This document shows positions 17,555 to 28,815 of a stretch of DNA of 64,000 nucleotides, piece after piece. This stretch comes from Corynebacterium lipophiloflavum DSM 44291 (GTDB lineage Bacteria > Actinomycetota > Actinomycetes > Mycobacteriales > Mycobacteriaceae), in NCBI RefSeq assembly GCF_000159635.1, contig NZ_GG667194.1:43892-107891 (forward strand). Direction: 5' to 3'. Below the pieces are notes generated by a model that was not told where the DNA came from, ran no database searches, and saw nothing but the letters and a program-made list of their open reading frames with translations. The position numbers were made by a program, and so were the translations under genes. Every line of letters starts with the position of its first letter. Position 1 is the first letter of the stretch.

Positions 17555-17933
17555 TGGGGTTTCGCGTTTTGTCGGTTGACCGTGACATTGCGGTAGGTGG
17601 GAAGTCACGGTCAGGCGGTTGTCGGGGCGGCCGACCTGGCGTTTTTAGGTTCTGCCGGTGGTTCACCGAGACATTTCGGTGGCCGGGATGTCACGGTCAA
17701 GCCGATCCCAGCACTGCCGACCTGGGGTTTTACACCGCGCAGCCGCTTCACCGTGACATTTCACCGGGTTAGATGTCACAGTCAAGCCAACCCAACGAAC
17801 CCCGACCAGGGCTTTCACACCCCGCAACCCAACGACCCAGACATCACACCGCAGAAGACACCCCAAACCCACACCACGAAAAACCCACCCCCTGCGCTCT
17901 CAATTCACCGACGCCCGGTTTATTCTAAAGCGC
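17555..17933. repeat. 85-bp tandem repeat array with hairpins (four decaying copies)
   Basis: This 379-bp gap has no gene. It holds imperfect tandem repeats with an 85-86 bp period. Each begins with ACCGTGACAT or a variant, at 17579, 17665, 17750 and 17835. The first three copies carry a matching ATGTCACGGT arm 23 nt later, so each can fold a 10-bp hairpin (17579-17611, 17665-17697, 17750-17782). The spacer also repeats (CCGACCTGG then TTT). The fourth copy keeps only ACCCAGACAT. The last part (17880-17933) holds the permease promoter. Confidence 0.85.
17921..17926 (+). promoter_or_regulatory. -10 hexamer TATTCT, leaderless start of first permease
   Basis: TATTCT ends 7 nt before the ATG at 17934; no ribosome binding site is present. 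Confidence 0.55.
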
Positions 17934-19382
17934 ATGTCCCACACCATTTCGCCGCCCGAACCGGCGGCCCCGCGCGACCCAGGTGCCTCCACCGGGTTGC
18001 GTCGCGGGTTGAAAACCCGTCATCTGACCATGATGGGCCTCGGTTCGGCGATCGGCGCCGGGTTGTTCTTGGGCACCGGTGTCGGTATTCAAGCCGCTGG
18101 ACCAGCCGTAGTCATTGCTTATATGATTGCCGGTGCCATCACCGTGTGCATCATGCAGATGCTCGCCGAAATGGTCGCGGCGCGACCGTCGTCGGGCACG
18201 TTTTCCACCTACGCCGAACAGGCCTTCGGCGCGTGGGCCGGCTTCGCCGTCGGCTGGCTGTACTGGTTCATGATGATCATGATCATGGCGGTGGAAATCA
18301 CCGGCGCGTCCCGGATCGTCGCCGGCTGGTTCGGTGTCTCCCCGTGGATCCCCGCCTTGGTCGCCATCGTGTTCTTCACCGTGATTAACTTCGCGGCGGT
18401 GCGCAAGTTCGGCGAGTTCGAGTTCTGGTTCGCCCTGATCAAGGTCGCGGTGATTATCGCCTTCCTCGCCCTCGGCGTCGCGCTGTGGCTAGGCCTGTTG
18501 CCCGCACGTGATTTCGTGGGCTTCGACAACATCGCCGAGGTCGGCTTCATGCCCAACGGCTTCGGCGGGGTGGCCACCGCCCTGCTCGCTGTCGCGTTTG
18601 CGTTCGGCGGCATCGAGATGGTCACCATCGCCGCGGCGGAGTCCGAGGACCCGGAGGTCGCCGTCCACTCCGCGATCCGCTCGATTATGTGGCGCATCGG
18701 TGTCTTCTACATTGGCTCCGTCGTCCTGATCACCCTGCTGCTGCCCTACTCCGAGATCGGTGGCGCGGACGTCGCCGCCGAGTCGCCCTTTACCGCCGTG
18801 TTGCAGCTGGCGAACATCCCCGGCGCCGTCGGAATCATGGAGGCGGTAATCGTCGTCGCGCTGCTCTCGGCCTGCAACACGCAGATCTACGGCTCCTCGC
18901 GTTTCCTGCACAACCTTGCACACCGCTGCGACGCCCCCGTGTTCTTCCAGGCCACAGACTCGCGCGGCGTGCCCATGCGCGCCGTCGTGCTGTCGGTGTT
19001 CTTCGGTTTCGTCGCCGTGGCGCTGCAGTATTGGAACCCGCCGCGGTTGCTGCCATTTCTGCTCAACGCGGTCGGCGGGTGCCTGATCGTTTTGTGGTTC
19101 GCCATCGCGTTTTCCTTCCTGCGCCTCCACCCGCGCCTGGTGGCATCCGGCGAGATTACGCACGTGCGCATGTGGGCGCCGCGCGTGCTGCCGTGGGCCA
19201 CCATTGCGCTTGCCGCCGGCATCGTCGCACTGATGCTCAGTACCGCGCAGGGCCGCTTCCAAATGTTCGCGGTGGTGGTCGTCGTCGGCGTCGTCACCAT
19301 CGCCGGGCTGGTCTGGACACACACTGACACGTTCAAACAGCGCACCGCGCTGCACACCGAGAGGACCCACCTTGAGCACTAA
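17934..19382 (+). CDS. AroP-type amino acid permease (APC superfamily), copy 1
   Basis: 482 residues with about 12 hydrophobic segments. The N-terminal GLKTRHLTMMGLGSAIGAGL and the FAFGGIEMVTIAAAE segment are typical of aromatic/neutral amino acid:proton symporters. The C. glutamicum aroP gene lies at the same place beside dapE/dapD, so an aromatic amino acid substrate is likely but not shown. The end overlaps the second permease by 11 nt, so the two are cotranscribed. Confidence 0.9.
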   Translation: MSHTISPPEPAAPRDPGASTGLRRGLKTRHLTMMGLGSAIGAGLFLGTGVGIQAAGPAVVIAYMIAGAITVCIMQMLAEMVAARPSSGTFSTYAEQAFGAWAGFAVGWLYWFMMIMIMAVEITGASRIVAGWFGVSPWIPALVAIVFFTVINFAAVRKFGEFEFWFALIKVAVIIAFLALGVALWLGLLPARDFVGFDNIAEVGFMPNGFGGVATALLAVAFAFGGIEMVTIAAAESEDPEVAVHSAIRSIMWRIGVFYIGSVVLITLLLPYSEIGGADVAAESPFTAVLQLANIPGAVGIMEAVIVVALLSACNTQIYGSSRFLHNLAHRCDAPVFFQATDSRGVPMRAVVLSVFFGFVAVALQYWNPPRLLPFLLNAVGGCLIVLWFAIAFSFLRLHPRLVASGEITHVRMWAPRVLPWATIALAAGIVALMLSTAQGRFQMFAVVVVVGVVTIAGLVWTHTDTFKQRTALHTERTHLEH

Positions 19383-20730
19383 ACACACCCCCGCCTCTAC
19401 CAGCAACCCCGCGCTGGGCACCGGGTTGAAGCCCCGCCACCTGACGCTGATGGGCCTGGGCATGGCCGTCGGCGCCGGACTGTTCCTCGGCGTCGGCGCG
19501 GGCATCCGCGCGGCCGGCCCCGCCATCCTGGTGGCCTACATCGTCGCCGGCGCGATCGTCGTGGCGGTCATGCGCATGCTCGGAGAGATGGCGGCGACGC
19601 ATCCCTCCCCTGGTTCCTTCGCCACCTACGGCAGGCTGGCGTTTGGCAACTGGGCCGGTTTCCTGCTCGGCTGGTTGTACTGGTTCCTGCTGATCATGGT
19701 CGGCGGCGCGGAGATCACCGGCGCCGCGGCGATCATGTCGCAGTGGTTCGGCGTGCCGCAGTGGCTCCCCGCCCTGATCACGGTGCTGTTCTTCACCGCG
19801 ATCAACCTCGCCCAGGTCAAGGGCTTCGGTGAGTTCGAGTACTGGTTCGCGATGATCAAAATCGTCGTCATCGTCGGCTTCCTGATCATCGGCACGGCAC
19901 TGTTCCTCGGCCTGTTGCCCGGCACAAACTTCGTCGGCTTCGACAACATTGCCGAGTCCGGGTTCGCGCCGAATGGCATCGCCGGCATCGCCGCGGGCCT
20001 GCTCGCCGTCGCCTTCGCGTTCGGCGGCATCGAGGTGGTCACCATCGCCGCGGCGGAGTCGAAAGACCCAGCGGCCGCCGTGAAGAAGGCGGTTAGCTCG
20101 ATCATTTGGCGCATCGGCCTGTTCTACATCGGCTCGGTCGTCATCATCATCTTGCTGCTGCCGTATTCGCGTATCGACGACGCCCAGTCCGCCGCCGACT
20201 CCCCCTTCACCCAGGTCCTCGCCCTGGCGAACATCCCCGGCGCCGTCGGTTTCATGGAGGCTGTGATCGTGCTGGCGCTGCTCTCCGCATTCAACGCCCA
20301 GATCTACGGCACCTCGCGCATGGCATACCAGCAGGCGCTAGACGGCGACGCTCCCGCATGGCTGCGCCGCACCAACGACCAGGGCGTGCCGATTAACTCG
20401 GTGCTGGTCTCAGTGTTCTTCGCCTTCCTCTCCGTCGGCCTGCAGTGGTGGAACCCGCCGGGGCTGCTCACGTTCCTCATGACCGCGGTCGGCGGCTGCC
20501 TCATCGTCATCTGGGTCATGATCTCCCTGAGCTACATGCGGCTGCGCGACCGCCTCAGTGGCGACGACATCACCCGCGCGCCCAGCTGGCTCGCACCCGT
20601 GACGCTCGTCGCGCTCGTCGGCATCGTCGCACTGATGCTTTTCGACGCCTCCGCGCGCAACCAGATTCTCGCCGTGCTTGCCCTTTCCGCGGTGCTCGTT
20701 GGCATCTCCGCACTCACCCGACGGGCCTGA
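19372..20730 (+). CDS. AroP-type amino acid permease (APC superfamily), copy 2
   Basis: 452 residues, 12 predicted membrane segments, colinear with copy 1 along its whole length (GLKPRHLTLMGLGMAVGAGLFLG, FAFGGIEVVTIAAAES, LANIPGAVGFMEAVIVLALLSA). It is clearly a tandem duplicate. Copy 1 has a longer N-terminal tail. Either copy could be the functional AroP orthologue; substrate division between them cannot be read from sequence. The probable start is the TTG at 19372, inside copy 1. Confidence 0.9.
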   Translation: MSTKHTPASTSNPALGTGLKPRHLTLMGLGMAVGAGLFLGVGAGIRAAGPAILVAYIVAGAIVVAVMRMLGEMAATHPSPGSFATYGRLAFGNWAGFLLGWLYWFLLIMVGGAEITGAAAIMSQWFGVPQWLPALITVLFFTAINLAQVKGFGEFEYWFAMIKIVVIVGFLIIGTALFLGLLPGTNFVGFDNIAESGFAPNGIAGIAAGLLAVAFAFGGIEVVTIAAAESKDPAAAVKKAVSSIIWRIGLFYIGSVVIIILLLPYSRIDDAQSAADSPFTQVLALANIPGAVGFMEAVIVLALLSAFNAQIYGTSRMAYQQALDGDAPAWLRRTNDQGVPINSVLVSVFFAFLSVGLQWWNPPGLLTFLMTAVGGCLIVIWVMISLSYMRLRDRLSGDDITRAPSWLAPVTLVALVGIVALMLFDASARNQILAVLALSAVLVGISALTRRA

Positions 20731-20753
20731 CGGGTTTGGCACACACCATGATC

Positions 20754-20759
20754 TAAGGT
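20754..20759 (+). promoter_or_regulatory. -10 hexamer TAAGGT for dapD
   Basis: TAAGGT ends 7 nt before the ATG at 20767. Alternatively AAGG could act as a weak ribosome binding site. Confidence 0.4.
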
Positions 20760-20766
20760 GTCATGC

Positions 20767-21750
20767 ATGACTAACTCCACCACTGTGTCTGCGCGCGCCC
20801 GCGGCATCGCCACCGTCACCCACAACGGAACCGTTCTTGATGTTTGGTACCCCGCCCCCAAGCTGGGCGAGCCGGTGGAGAACACCGGCACGGTGCGTAT
20901 CGACGAGCCGGACGCTCGCTTTGCCCACCTCGTCGGCGCTGACGAGGACCGCGGCGTGGCGCGCGTCCAGGTAGAGACCTCGATCGCCGACATCTCCGAG
21001 CCCGCCATCGACGCCTACGACGTCTACCTGCGCCTGCACCTGCTGTCCCACCGGCTCGTCGCTCCCCACGGCGCGAACATGGACGGCGTTTTCGGCCTTC
21101 TGGCCAACGTCGTGTGGACCAACTACGGCCCCTGCGAAGGCTCCGACTTCCAGCTCACCCGCTCCCGCCTCGCGGCGAAGGGCCCCGTCGTTGTTCTGTC
21201 CGTGGACAAGTTCCCCCGCATGGTCGACTACGTGGTTCCCTCCGGCGTGCGCATCGGCGACGCCGACCGCGTCCGCCTCGGCGCCCACCTGGCCGAGGGC
21301 ACGACCGTCATGCACGAGGGCTTCGTCAACTTCAACGCCGGCACGCTCGGCGCCTCCATGGTCGAGGGCCGCATCTCCGCGGGCGTGACCGTCGGCGACG
21401 GCACCGACATCGGCGGCGGCGCCTCCATCATGGGCACGCTGTCCGGCGGCGGGAAGGAAACCATCACCCTCGGCCAGCGTTGCCTGCTGGGCGCGAACGC
21501 GGGCGTGGGCATCTCGCTTGGCGACGACTGCATCGTCGAAGCCGGCCTCTACGTCACCGCGGGCACCCTTGTAAAGGTCACCGGCGACGTCGCGTCGGCG
21601 TACGGCTACACCGACGGCGCCGAGATCAAGGCGATTGAGCTTTCCGGCAAGAGCGGCATCCTGTTCCGCCGCAACTCCCTGACCGGCGCCGTCGAGGCGC
21701 TGCGGGCGAAGGGTGTCGAGCTCAACACCGAGCTCCACGACAACAACTAG
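20767..21750 (+). CDS. dapD: 2,3,4,5-tetrahydropyridine-2,6-dicarboxylate N-succinyltransferase
   Basis: 327 residues. It adds succinyl to tetrahydrodipicolinate in lysine/DAP synthesis. It keeps every mark of the actinobacterial DapD group: [45 protein letters not shown] and [15 protein letters not shown]. It is the catalytic DapD, in contrast to the paralogue at 16622. ATG 20767 is preferred over the GTG at 20758. It converges on gtrA with a 10-nt gap. Confidence 0.96.
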   Translation: MTNSTTVSARARGIATVTHNGTVLDVWYPAPKLGEPVENTGTVRIDEPDARFAHLVGADEDRGVARVQVETSIADISEPAIDAYDVYLRLHLLSHRLVAPHGANMDGVFGLLANVVWTNYGPCEGSDFQLTRSRLAAKGPVVVLSVDKFPRMVDYVVPSGVRIGDADRVRLGAHLAEGTTVMHEGFVNFNAGTLGASMVEGRISAGVTVGDGTDIGGGASIMGTLSGGGKETITLGQRCLLGANAGVGISLGDDCIVEAGLYVTAGTLVKVTGDVASAYGYTDGAEIKAIELSGKSGILFRRNSLTGAVEALRAKGVELNTELHDNN

Positions 21751-21760
21751 AGCCCAGCTC

Positions 21761-22297
21761 TTAGATGCCGGCGATTTTCGGCTTGCGAAACGCCCAGTAC
21801 TTGTTCACCAGGAAGTTCACCGGCATCGCGATGAGCGTCGAGATGGCCTGGGCCCAGTAGGACTTGGTGCGCAGGCCGGTGGAATCGTCGAAAATGTGAT
21901 CCGGCAGCGCGATCGGCGAAGTCGGGTTCATCAACAGCGTCATAAACGTCAAAGAGACGGCGAACGCGAGCGCGCCGGTGGCCAAAAATGGGAAGAAGCC
22001 GGCGAACCAGTTGCGCTTCGGGATGTGCTTGAACGTCCACGAACGGTTGAGCTGGTAGTTCCAAATGTTGGCCACCACGAACGCGGCCGTGGAGAGCACG
22101 TGGTAGTAGCGGATGTTAAAGCGCGTGCCAAAGAGGTTGAGAAACGCGTCGGCCTCGTGAATGCCGAAACCCAGCTCGAGCGCCTTCTTGAACACGTAGA
22201 ACGCGACCAGGTTCACGGCGAGGCCGGAGCCGCCGACGAGCCCGAACTTCACAAACTCCCTGATGCCCGCGCGCAGGCGTACCGCGGTGCTGGGCAT
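21761..22297 (-). CDS. GtrA family membrane protein
   Basis: 178 residues with four hydrophobic segments and the GtrA features: FVKFGLVGGSGLAVN at the start, NYQLNRSWTF in the second part, and VNFLVNKYWAF near the end. GtrA proteins are thought to help move polyprenyl-linked sugars across the membrane, often for cell-wall glycan decoration. ATG at 22297 touches the dapC stop (TAGATG), so it depends on dapC translation. Confidence 0.88.
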   Translation of the reverse strand: MPSTAVRLRAGIREFVKFGLVGGSGLAVNLVAFYVFKKALELGFGIHEADAFLNLFGTRFNIRYYHVLSTAAFVVANIWNYQLNRSWTFKHIPKRNWFAGFFPFLATGALAFAVSLTFMTLLMNPTSPIALPDHIFDDSTGLRTKSYWAQAISTLIAMPVNFLVNKYWAFRKPKIAGI

Positions 22298-23395
22298 CTA
22301 GGACACCAAACGCGACGCGGCAGCGGCGATCCGCTCGTCTGTGGCGGTCAGGGCGACGCGCACGTGGTTGGCCCCCGCCGGGCCGTAGAAGTCGCCGGGG
22401 GCGGCCAGAATACCGCGCTGCGCTAGCCAGTCGAGGCTGTCGCGCGAGGTCGCGCCTTCGCGCCGCGCCCAGAGGTAGAGCCCGGCCTCGGAGTGGTCGA
22501 TGCTGAACCCGGCGTTGGTCAGGGTGTCGCTAAGCACCTCGCGGCGCTTGGCGTAGATGAGGCGCTGGAGCTGCTCGTGCTCGTCGTCGACAAGCGCGGC
22601 TATCATCGCGTGCTGGATGGGGCCGGGCACCATCAGGCCGGCGTGCTTGCGCGCGAGCAGCAGCTCCTGGATGAGTGCCTCGTCGCCGGCGACAAAGCCC
22701 GCGCGGTAGGAGGCCATATTCGACGTCTTCGACAGCGAGTGGATTGCAAGCAGGTTCGTGTTGTCGCCGTCGGTGACGCGCGGGTCGAGCAGGGAAACCG
22801 GCTCGGCGGACCAGGCAAGGCCCAGGTAGCACTCGTCGGAGGCGATGATCGCTTGCGTGTCGCGGGCAAAGGCCACCCACGCCCGCAGCTCGTCAATGGT
22901 GCGCACCTGCCCGGACGGGTTCGACGGGGAGTTGATGAAGACCAGCTCTGCACCCTCGGCGTCCTCGGGGGCATCGGCGCGCACCACTCGGCAGCCCGCG
23001 ATGAGCGCCCCGACCTCGTAGGTCGGGTAGGCGACACTCGGGATCGCAACCGTTGAGTCGGCCAAACCCAGTGTCGTGGGTAGCCACGCGATGGCTTCTT
23101 TGGTGCCCACCACCGGCAGCACCGACTCGGTTCCGAGCCCGACTGCGTTGTAGCGGCGCGCCAGGGCGTCGACAATCGCCTGGCGCAGCTCCGTGGTCCC
23201 CACTGTCTGCGGGTAACCGGGTTCGGCGGCGTTTTCGGAGAGGGCGAGCTGGATCGACGGGCTCACCGGGTCGACGGGCGTGCCCACGGAGAGGTCCACG
23301 ATGCCGTCGGGATGCGCGGCGGCGCGTTCCTTGACGTCGGCGATCGTGTCCCAGGGGAAGTCGGGCAGCTTCGAGCCCAGCGGGGTGCGCGGCAT
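22298..23395 (-). CDS. dapC: N-succinyldiaminopimelate aminotransferase
   Basis: 365 residues, class I/II PLP aminotransferase. It converts the succinylated keto intermediate made by DapD to succinyl-DAP. The PLP lysine lies in HSLSKTSNMASYRAG, and the INSPSNPSGQV loop is present. ATG 23395 has AGGAG just upstream. The gene begins 1 nt after fdxC, as in mycobacteria (fdxC-dapC). Confidence 0.94.
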   Translation of the reverse strand: MPRTPLGSKLPDFPWDTIADVKERAAAHPDGIVDLSVGTPVDPVSPSIQLALSENAAEPGYPQTVGTTELRQAIVDALARRYNAVGLGTESVLPVVGTKEAIAWLPTTLGLADSTVAIPSVAYPTYEVGALIAGCRVVRADAPEDAEGAELVFINSPSNPSGQVRTIDELRAWVAFARDTQAIIASDECYLGLAWSAEPVSLLDPRVTDGDNTNLLAIHSLSKTSNMASYRAGFVAGDEALIQELLLARKHAGLMVPGPIQHAMIAALVDDEHEQLQRLIYAKRREVLSDTLTNAGFSIDHSEAGLYLWARREGATSRDSLDWLAQRGILAAPGDFYGPAGANHVRVALTATDERIAAAASRLVS

Positions 23396-23396
23396 A

Positions 23397-23720
23397 CTAC
23401 TCCTGGTTCTGTGGCGGCAGAGCGGCGACAAACGGGTGGTCGAAGTCCTGGGGGCCGAGCTTCATTGCGCCCCCCGGGGAGCCGAGGTTGTCGAAGAAGG
23501 CGACGTTGACGTCGTAGTAGTCGGCCCACTCCTCCGGGGTGTCGTCCTCGTAGAAGATGGCTTCCACCGGGCAGGCAGGCTCGCAGGCGCCGCAGTCGAC
23601 GCACTCGTCCGGGTGGATGTAGAGCATGCGCTTACCTTCGTAGATGCAGTCGACGGGGCACTCCTCGACGCAGGAGCGGTCCAGCACGTCGACACACGGC
23701 TGAGCAATGATGTAAGTCAT
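23397..23720 (-). CDS. fdxC: Ferredoxin FdxC (7Fe-8S type)
   Basis: 107 residues. CVEECPVDCIYEG and CVDCGACEPACPVEAI supply the cysteines for one [3Fe-4S] and one [4Fe-4S] cluster, as in the actinobacterial FdxA/FdxC group. It is a low-potential electron carrier. An in-frame ATG lies 3 codons upstream (23729), but a CATAAT hexamer ends 7 nt before ATG 23720, which favours a leaderless start there. Confidence 0.95.
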   Translation of the reverse strand: MTYIIAQPCVDVLDRSCVEECPVDCIYEGKRMLYIHPDECVDCGACEPACPVEAIFYEDDTPEEWADYYDVNVAFFDNLGSPGGAMKLGPQDFDHPFVAALPPQNQE

Positions 23721-23727
23721 GCCCGTC

Positions 23728-23733
23728 ATTATG
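23728..23733 (-). promoter_or_regulatory. -10 hexamer CATAAT for fdxC-dapC-gtrA
   Basis: CATAAT on the minus strand (5 of 6 to TATAAT) ends 7 nt before the fdxC ATG at 23720. Confidence 0.55.
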
Positions 23734-24111
23734 TCACCCCCGTTTCAAAACGGGCCACACACCTCCGGCCAGTCCGGCAAACATCAAGACAACAGTGAGA
23801 ATATTATTGGGCGCCAACATCGTTGCGCCCGCGGGCAGCACCACGAGCAGCACGAGGAAGACCCCCACCCACACCGCCAGGGGAATAAAAGCAATCGCGC
23901 GTATCGACGACCACAGCAGCACCGTCTTCGTCAGCACCGCGTTGAAGAAGAACGCAGCGACGATACTCAGCGGAAACGGCAGCCCGAAAACCGTCGCCCC
24001 GAGGTAGACCACCTCGAGAAGGACCGACACCGCCGCGCCAATGCACAGCCAGATGATCCCCCAGACCGCCTCGCCGCGACTGAAGTTGTCGCGGACAACC
24101 GGCTCGCTCAT
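23734..24111 (-). CDS. Small integral membrane protein beside mshB
   Basis: 125 residues with four hydrophobic segments (about residues 15-35, 42-62, 66-85 and 95-115) and short loops. No catalytic motif is visible. It overlaps the end of mshB by 4 nt and so is translationally coupled to it. I do not recognise a family; membrane genes at this position are common in Corynebacteriales. Confidence 0.75.
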   Translation of the reverse strand: MSEPVVRDNFSRGEAVWGIIWLCIGAAVSVLLEVVYLGATVFGLPFPLSIVAAFFFNAVLTKTVLLWSSIRAIAFIPLAVWVGVFLVLLVVLPAGATMLAPNNILTVVLMFAGLAGGVWPVLKRG

Positions 24112-24983
24112 TTCGCCAGCCCGCTGAGCAAGCCCGCCCCGTGCCCAATCGGGGTGTAGGCGCCGAACTGGTAGTGCTCGCGGCGCAGCACGGCCTGGGC
24201 GATGAGGTTGGACAGCGCGTACGAAGCAACCGGCCCGGCCGCCACGGCGGAGTGCGGGTTGGTCGCAGAAGCGAAGCCGTCGCCGATCCAGATCTGGGTG
24301 GCGTGCGCCCGCATCGCCTCAACCTTGGCGCTGTAGGCGAGGTCGTCCAAGTCCACCCAGGTGTCGCAGGAGTCAACCGCGTCCAGCTCGCCCGGCGCCG
24401 GCGCTGTCCACCCTTCCGACACCGTCGTGGGCAGGTTCGCCTCGAGTTCCTCGCGCAGCCGCACGGCCCACAGGATGCGTCCCACACCGCCGACGCGCTC
24501 CGCGGCTGCGTGGGTGATCTCGTGGGCGCGGATGTGATCCGGGTGGCCGTAACCGCCGTCGGGGCCGTAGGTGAGAACGAGGTGCGGCCGCTCCTCGGTG
24601 AAGATGCCGGCGAGATCGGCCACCGCGGCATCGCCAGAGTTGACGAAGGCCCGTGGGTGCGCGCTCGATGCCGAACCCGCCATGCCGCTGTCGCGGTAGC
24701 GGCCCGCGCCGCCGAGGAAGCGCTGGCGCACCCGAAGAATCTCGCAGGCCCGGGCGAGCTCGCCGATGCGGAAACCACCGAGCTGGTCGGCTCGATCGGC
24801 CACGAGGCCGGCGAAAGTGTCGCCGATGACTTCGCCCTCCTCGCCGAGGGTGCAGGTGACGACAAGGACGTCGGCACCACGCGCGGCGAGGTCAGCGAGA
24901 GCGCCTCCCGTGGAAATCGCCTCGTCGTCCGGGTGAGCGTGCACCGCCACAACCCTGTAGCCTGCCAGGTCACGCTGCGGCAT
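24108..24983 (-). CDS. mshB: N-acetyl-glucosaminyl-inositol deacetylase MshB (mycothiol synthesis)
   Basis: 291 residues, LmbE-type zinc deacetylase. The metal and catalytic motif HAHPDDE (residues 15-21) and the later HPDHIRAHE are intact. It deacetylates GlcNAc-inositol, the second committed step to mycothiol, the low-molecular-weight thiol of actinobacteria. AAAGGAG precedes ATG 24983. The 157 nt up to lpqW hold no other gene that I can see. Confidence 0.94.
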   Translation of the reverse strand: MPQRDLAGYRVVAVHAHPDDEAISTGGALADLAARGADVLVVTCTLGEEGEVIGDTFAGLVADRADQLGGFRIGELARACEILRVRQRFLGGAGRYRDSGMAGSASSAHPRAFVNSGDAAVADLAGIFTEERPHLVLTYGPDGGYGHPDHIRAHEITHAAAERVGGVGRILWAVRLREELEANLPTTVSEGWTAPAPGELDAVDSCDTWVDLDDLAYSAKVEAMRAHATQIWIGDGFASATNPHSAVAAGPVASYALSNLIAQAVLRREHYQFGAYTPIGHGAGLLSGLAK

Positions 24984-25140
24984 GGGTGAACTCCTTTGTT
25001 GTTGCTTCAAGCGTCGACACCAGCGTAATAGTGCCCGCTCGATCTTTTCGCTGGGGTCGCAGGCCGGATGCCTTGAGCGGGCGCCGACACTGTATCAACA
25101 CCGCGTTCGGCGAAAAGGCGGCTGTTGCTACCGCAGTCTC

Positions 25141-26790
25141 TTACTGTTGCTGCTCAGGCTCTGGCGCAGGGGCTGTCATCAGGGTCGAGCTACTCGGGCT
25201 GAGGCGCCAGCTTCCCGCGCCGGACAATCCCGACTGCCGCATCACCATCTCGGAGTCCGGGCCCACGATGCCGCTGCGAATCGCGAGGACCCGCCGCTCG
25301 TGCAAAAGAGGCACCCACACGGCCTGGCTGTTGAGGACATCATCGACGAGGTTGCGCGCATCCCCCAGCGGGTAGGCGCCCGTGAGGATGTCGCCGGCTA
25401 GGTCATCCGTTTCCGGGCTGCACAGCCCTGCGAGGTTGCCGGAGCGGTAGTCCTGCGGCGGGCAGGCGATGCGGCTGGCGGCGTCGTTGAGGTTCGCGGG
25501 GGCCAGTTCCCAGTGGACGAACACGTCGACGGAACCCGAGGGCAGGCCGGTTGTGACAACGCTCAAGGTGTCGGTGGAAACGACCCTGGCCGCAACCCCG
25601 CGTTGAACCAGAAGGTCCGCTAGGGAGCGGGCGGCGGCGGATGCTTCCGGGTCGGCTGCATCGGCGGCGATACGCAGCGGGCGGTCCTCGGTTACCCGCG
25701 CCGGCAGCACGCTCGGCGCTTGATCGCTCGGCGGGCGGTGATCCGCGACGGCAAGTTCGGACGAGCGCCCAGCGGCCAGGCGCGCCAGCAGGGGGACGTC
25801 GACAAGCGAGCGCAGCTCTTTGCGCGCGTCCTCGCTGGACAGAAGCGGCGAGGTGGTGGACAGGGTCAGGCCGAGGGTGCGTGGGCCGTCGACAAGCCGG
25901 GTTTCGGTGCCGGGGATGAGCCCGAAAACCTCGCGGGTGGTCTCCTGCGGGATTGTGTCCACGAAGCCGAGCTGGCCGGAGCGCAGCTGGTCGGCGATCT
26001 GGGTCGTGTCGCGCACGGCGTTGATGGTGAGCACGTCGACGCGCGCGGGGTTGTCACCCCAGAACCTGTCGTTGCGGTTGAGCGTGATTGTCCCGCGGCC
26101 CCGATCAACCGACTGCAGCATGAACCGCCCGCCGGACGCGGGCAACCCGTCGTGTGCCGCGGTGGCGAAGTCGGACGCGTCGGCGGCAAGCAGGTGCGAG
26201 GGCAAAAGGTAGTTGAACAGCGACTGCCAGTCCTCCACGCGCGTAGAAAAGTCCACGTCAACGGTCTTGCCGGCGGGCCCGGACACGCGGACGTTGGAAA
26301 CCGCGAGGTAGCCGGCCGGGTCGATCGCACCGGCGGTGGTGGACATGCCTCGCCACAAGTACGTGAAATCGGCGCCGGTCAGCGGCGTGCCGTCGGACCA
26401 CTGCGCCTCCGGGTTGATGACGTAGCGCACCGTCATCGCCGCCGGCGAGGTCGGGCGCACCGCCGCGCCGAGCACCACGTCGCGATTGGGCTCGCCGTTG
26501 AGGTAGGCGCTGGGCAACGTCAGGTCCGCGATGGACTGCACGACTGAGGTGTCGTCGGAAAGCAGGTGCGGGTTGAGCCCGCCGCGCAAAGGTTGCGCTC
26601 CCACCCGGATTTCGCTGCGCTCCGGGCGCGCTGCCTCGGCCGCCGACGTAGTCGTCGGGTCGAGCCTGTCCAGCTCTTCCTGCTGCACCAAAGGCGGAGG
26701 ACCCGGGTCCGCGGCGCAGGCCTGTAGCGCCAGGGTGAGCAGCGCCGCGCCGGCCACGGCCGTGAAACGAGGCATCGGAACAGACTGCAC
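25141..26790 (-). CDS. LpqW-like lipoprotein, family 5 solute-binding fold
   Basis: 549 residues with a lipoprotein signal (TALALQAC-type lipobox near residue 24) and the fold of peptide-binding proteins (WSDGTPLTGADFTYLWRGM). Its place between typA and mshB matches mycobacterial lpqW, whose product steers lipomannan/lipoarabinomannan synthesis rather than importing peptides. No permease genes adjoin. The GTG at 26790 follows AAGGGA by 9 nt; the ATG at 26775 is an alternative. Confidence 0.8.
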   Translation of the reverse strand: MQSVPMPRFTAVAGAALLTLALQACAADPGPPPLVQQEELDRLDPTTTSAAEAARPERSEIRVGAQPLRGGLNPHLLSDDTSVVQSIADLTLPSAYLNGEPNRDVVLGAAVRPTSPAAMTVRYVINPEAQWSDGTPLTGADFTYLWRGMSTTAGAIDPAGYLAVSNVRVSGPAGKTVDVDFSTRVEDWQSLFNYLLPSHLLAADASDFATAAHDGLPASGGRFMLQSVDRGRGTITLNRNDRFWGDNPARVDVLTINAVRDTTQIADQLRSGQLGFVDTIPQETTREVFGLIPGTETRLVDGPRTLGLTLSTTSPLLSSEDARKELRSLVDVPLLARLAAGRSSELAVADHRPPSDQAPSVLPARVTEDRPLRIAADAADPEASAAARSLADLLVQRGVAARVVSTDTLSVVTTGLPSGSVDVFVHWELAPANLNDAASRIACPPQDYRSGNLAGLCSPETDDLAGDILTGAYPLGDARNLVDDVLNSQAVWVPLLHERRVLAIRSGIVGPDSEMVMRQSGLSGAGSWRLSPSSSTLMTAPAPEPEQQQ

Positions 26791-26817
26791 GCGCGCCAAT
26801 CCCTTCAGCGAGGCGAC

Positions 26818-28734
<1,917 letters not shown>

Positions 28735-28757
28735 TGAGCCGGTGCTCCTTTAAAAAT

Positions 28758-28774
28758 AGGGGTAAATAACCCCT
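28758..28774. promoter_or_regulatory. Short palindrome in the typA leader
   Basis: AGGGGT and ACCCCT arms around a 5-nt AAATA loop lie about 25 nt before the typA start. This could be an operator or a small leader hairpin; no regulator is identified. Confidence 0.35.
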
Positions 28775-28815
28775 CAAACCATACTCGCATCGCCTATACA
28801 ATGCATTCTTACCAC

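Noticed and set aside
17579..17844. 85-bp repeat as a CRISPR array
   Set aside because: Whole units repeat without unique spacers, the repeats diverge, and there are no cas genes.
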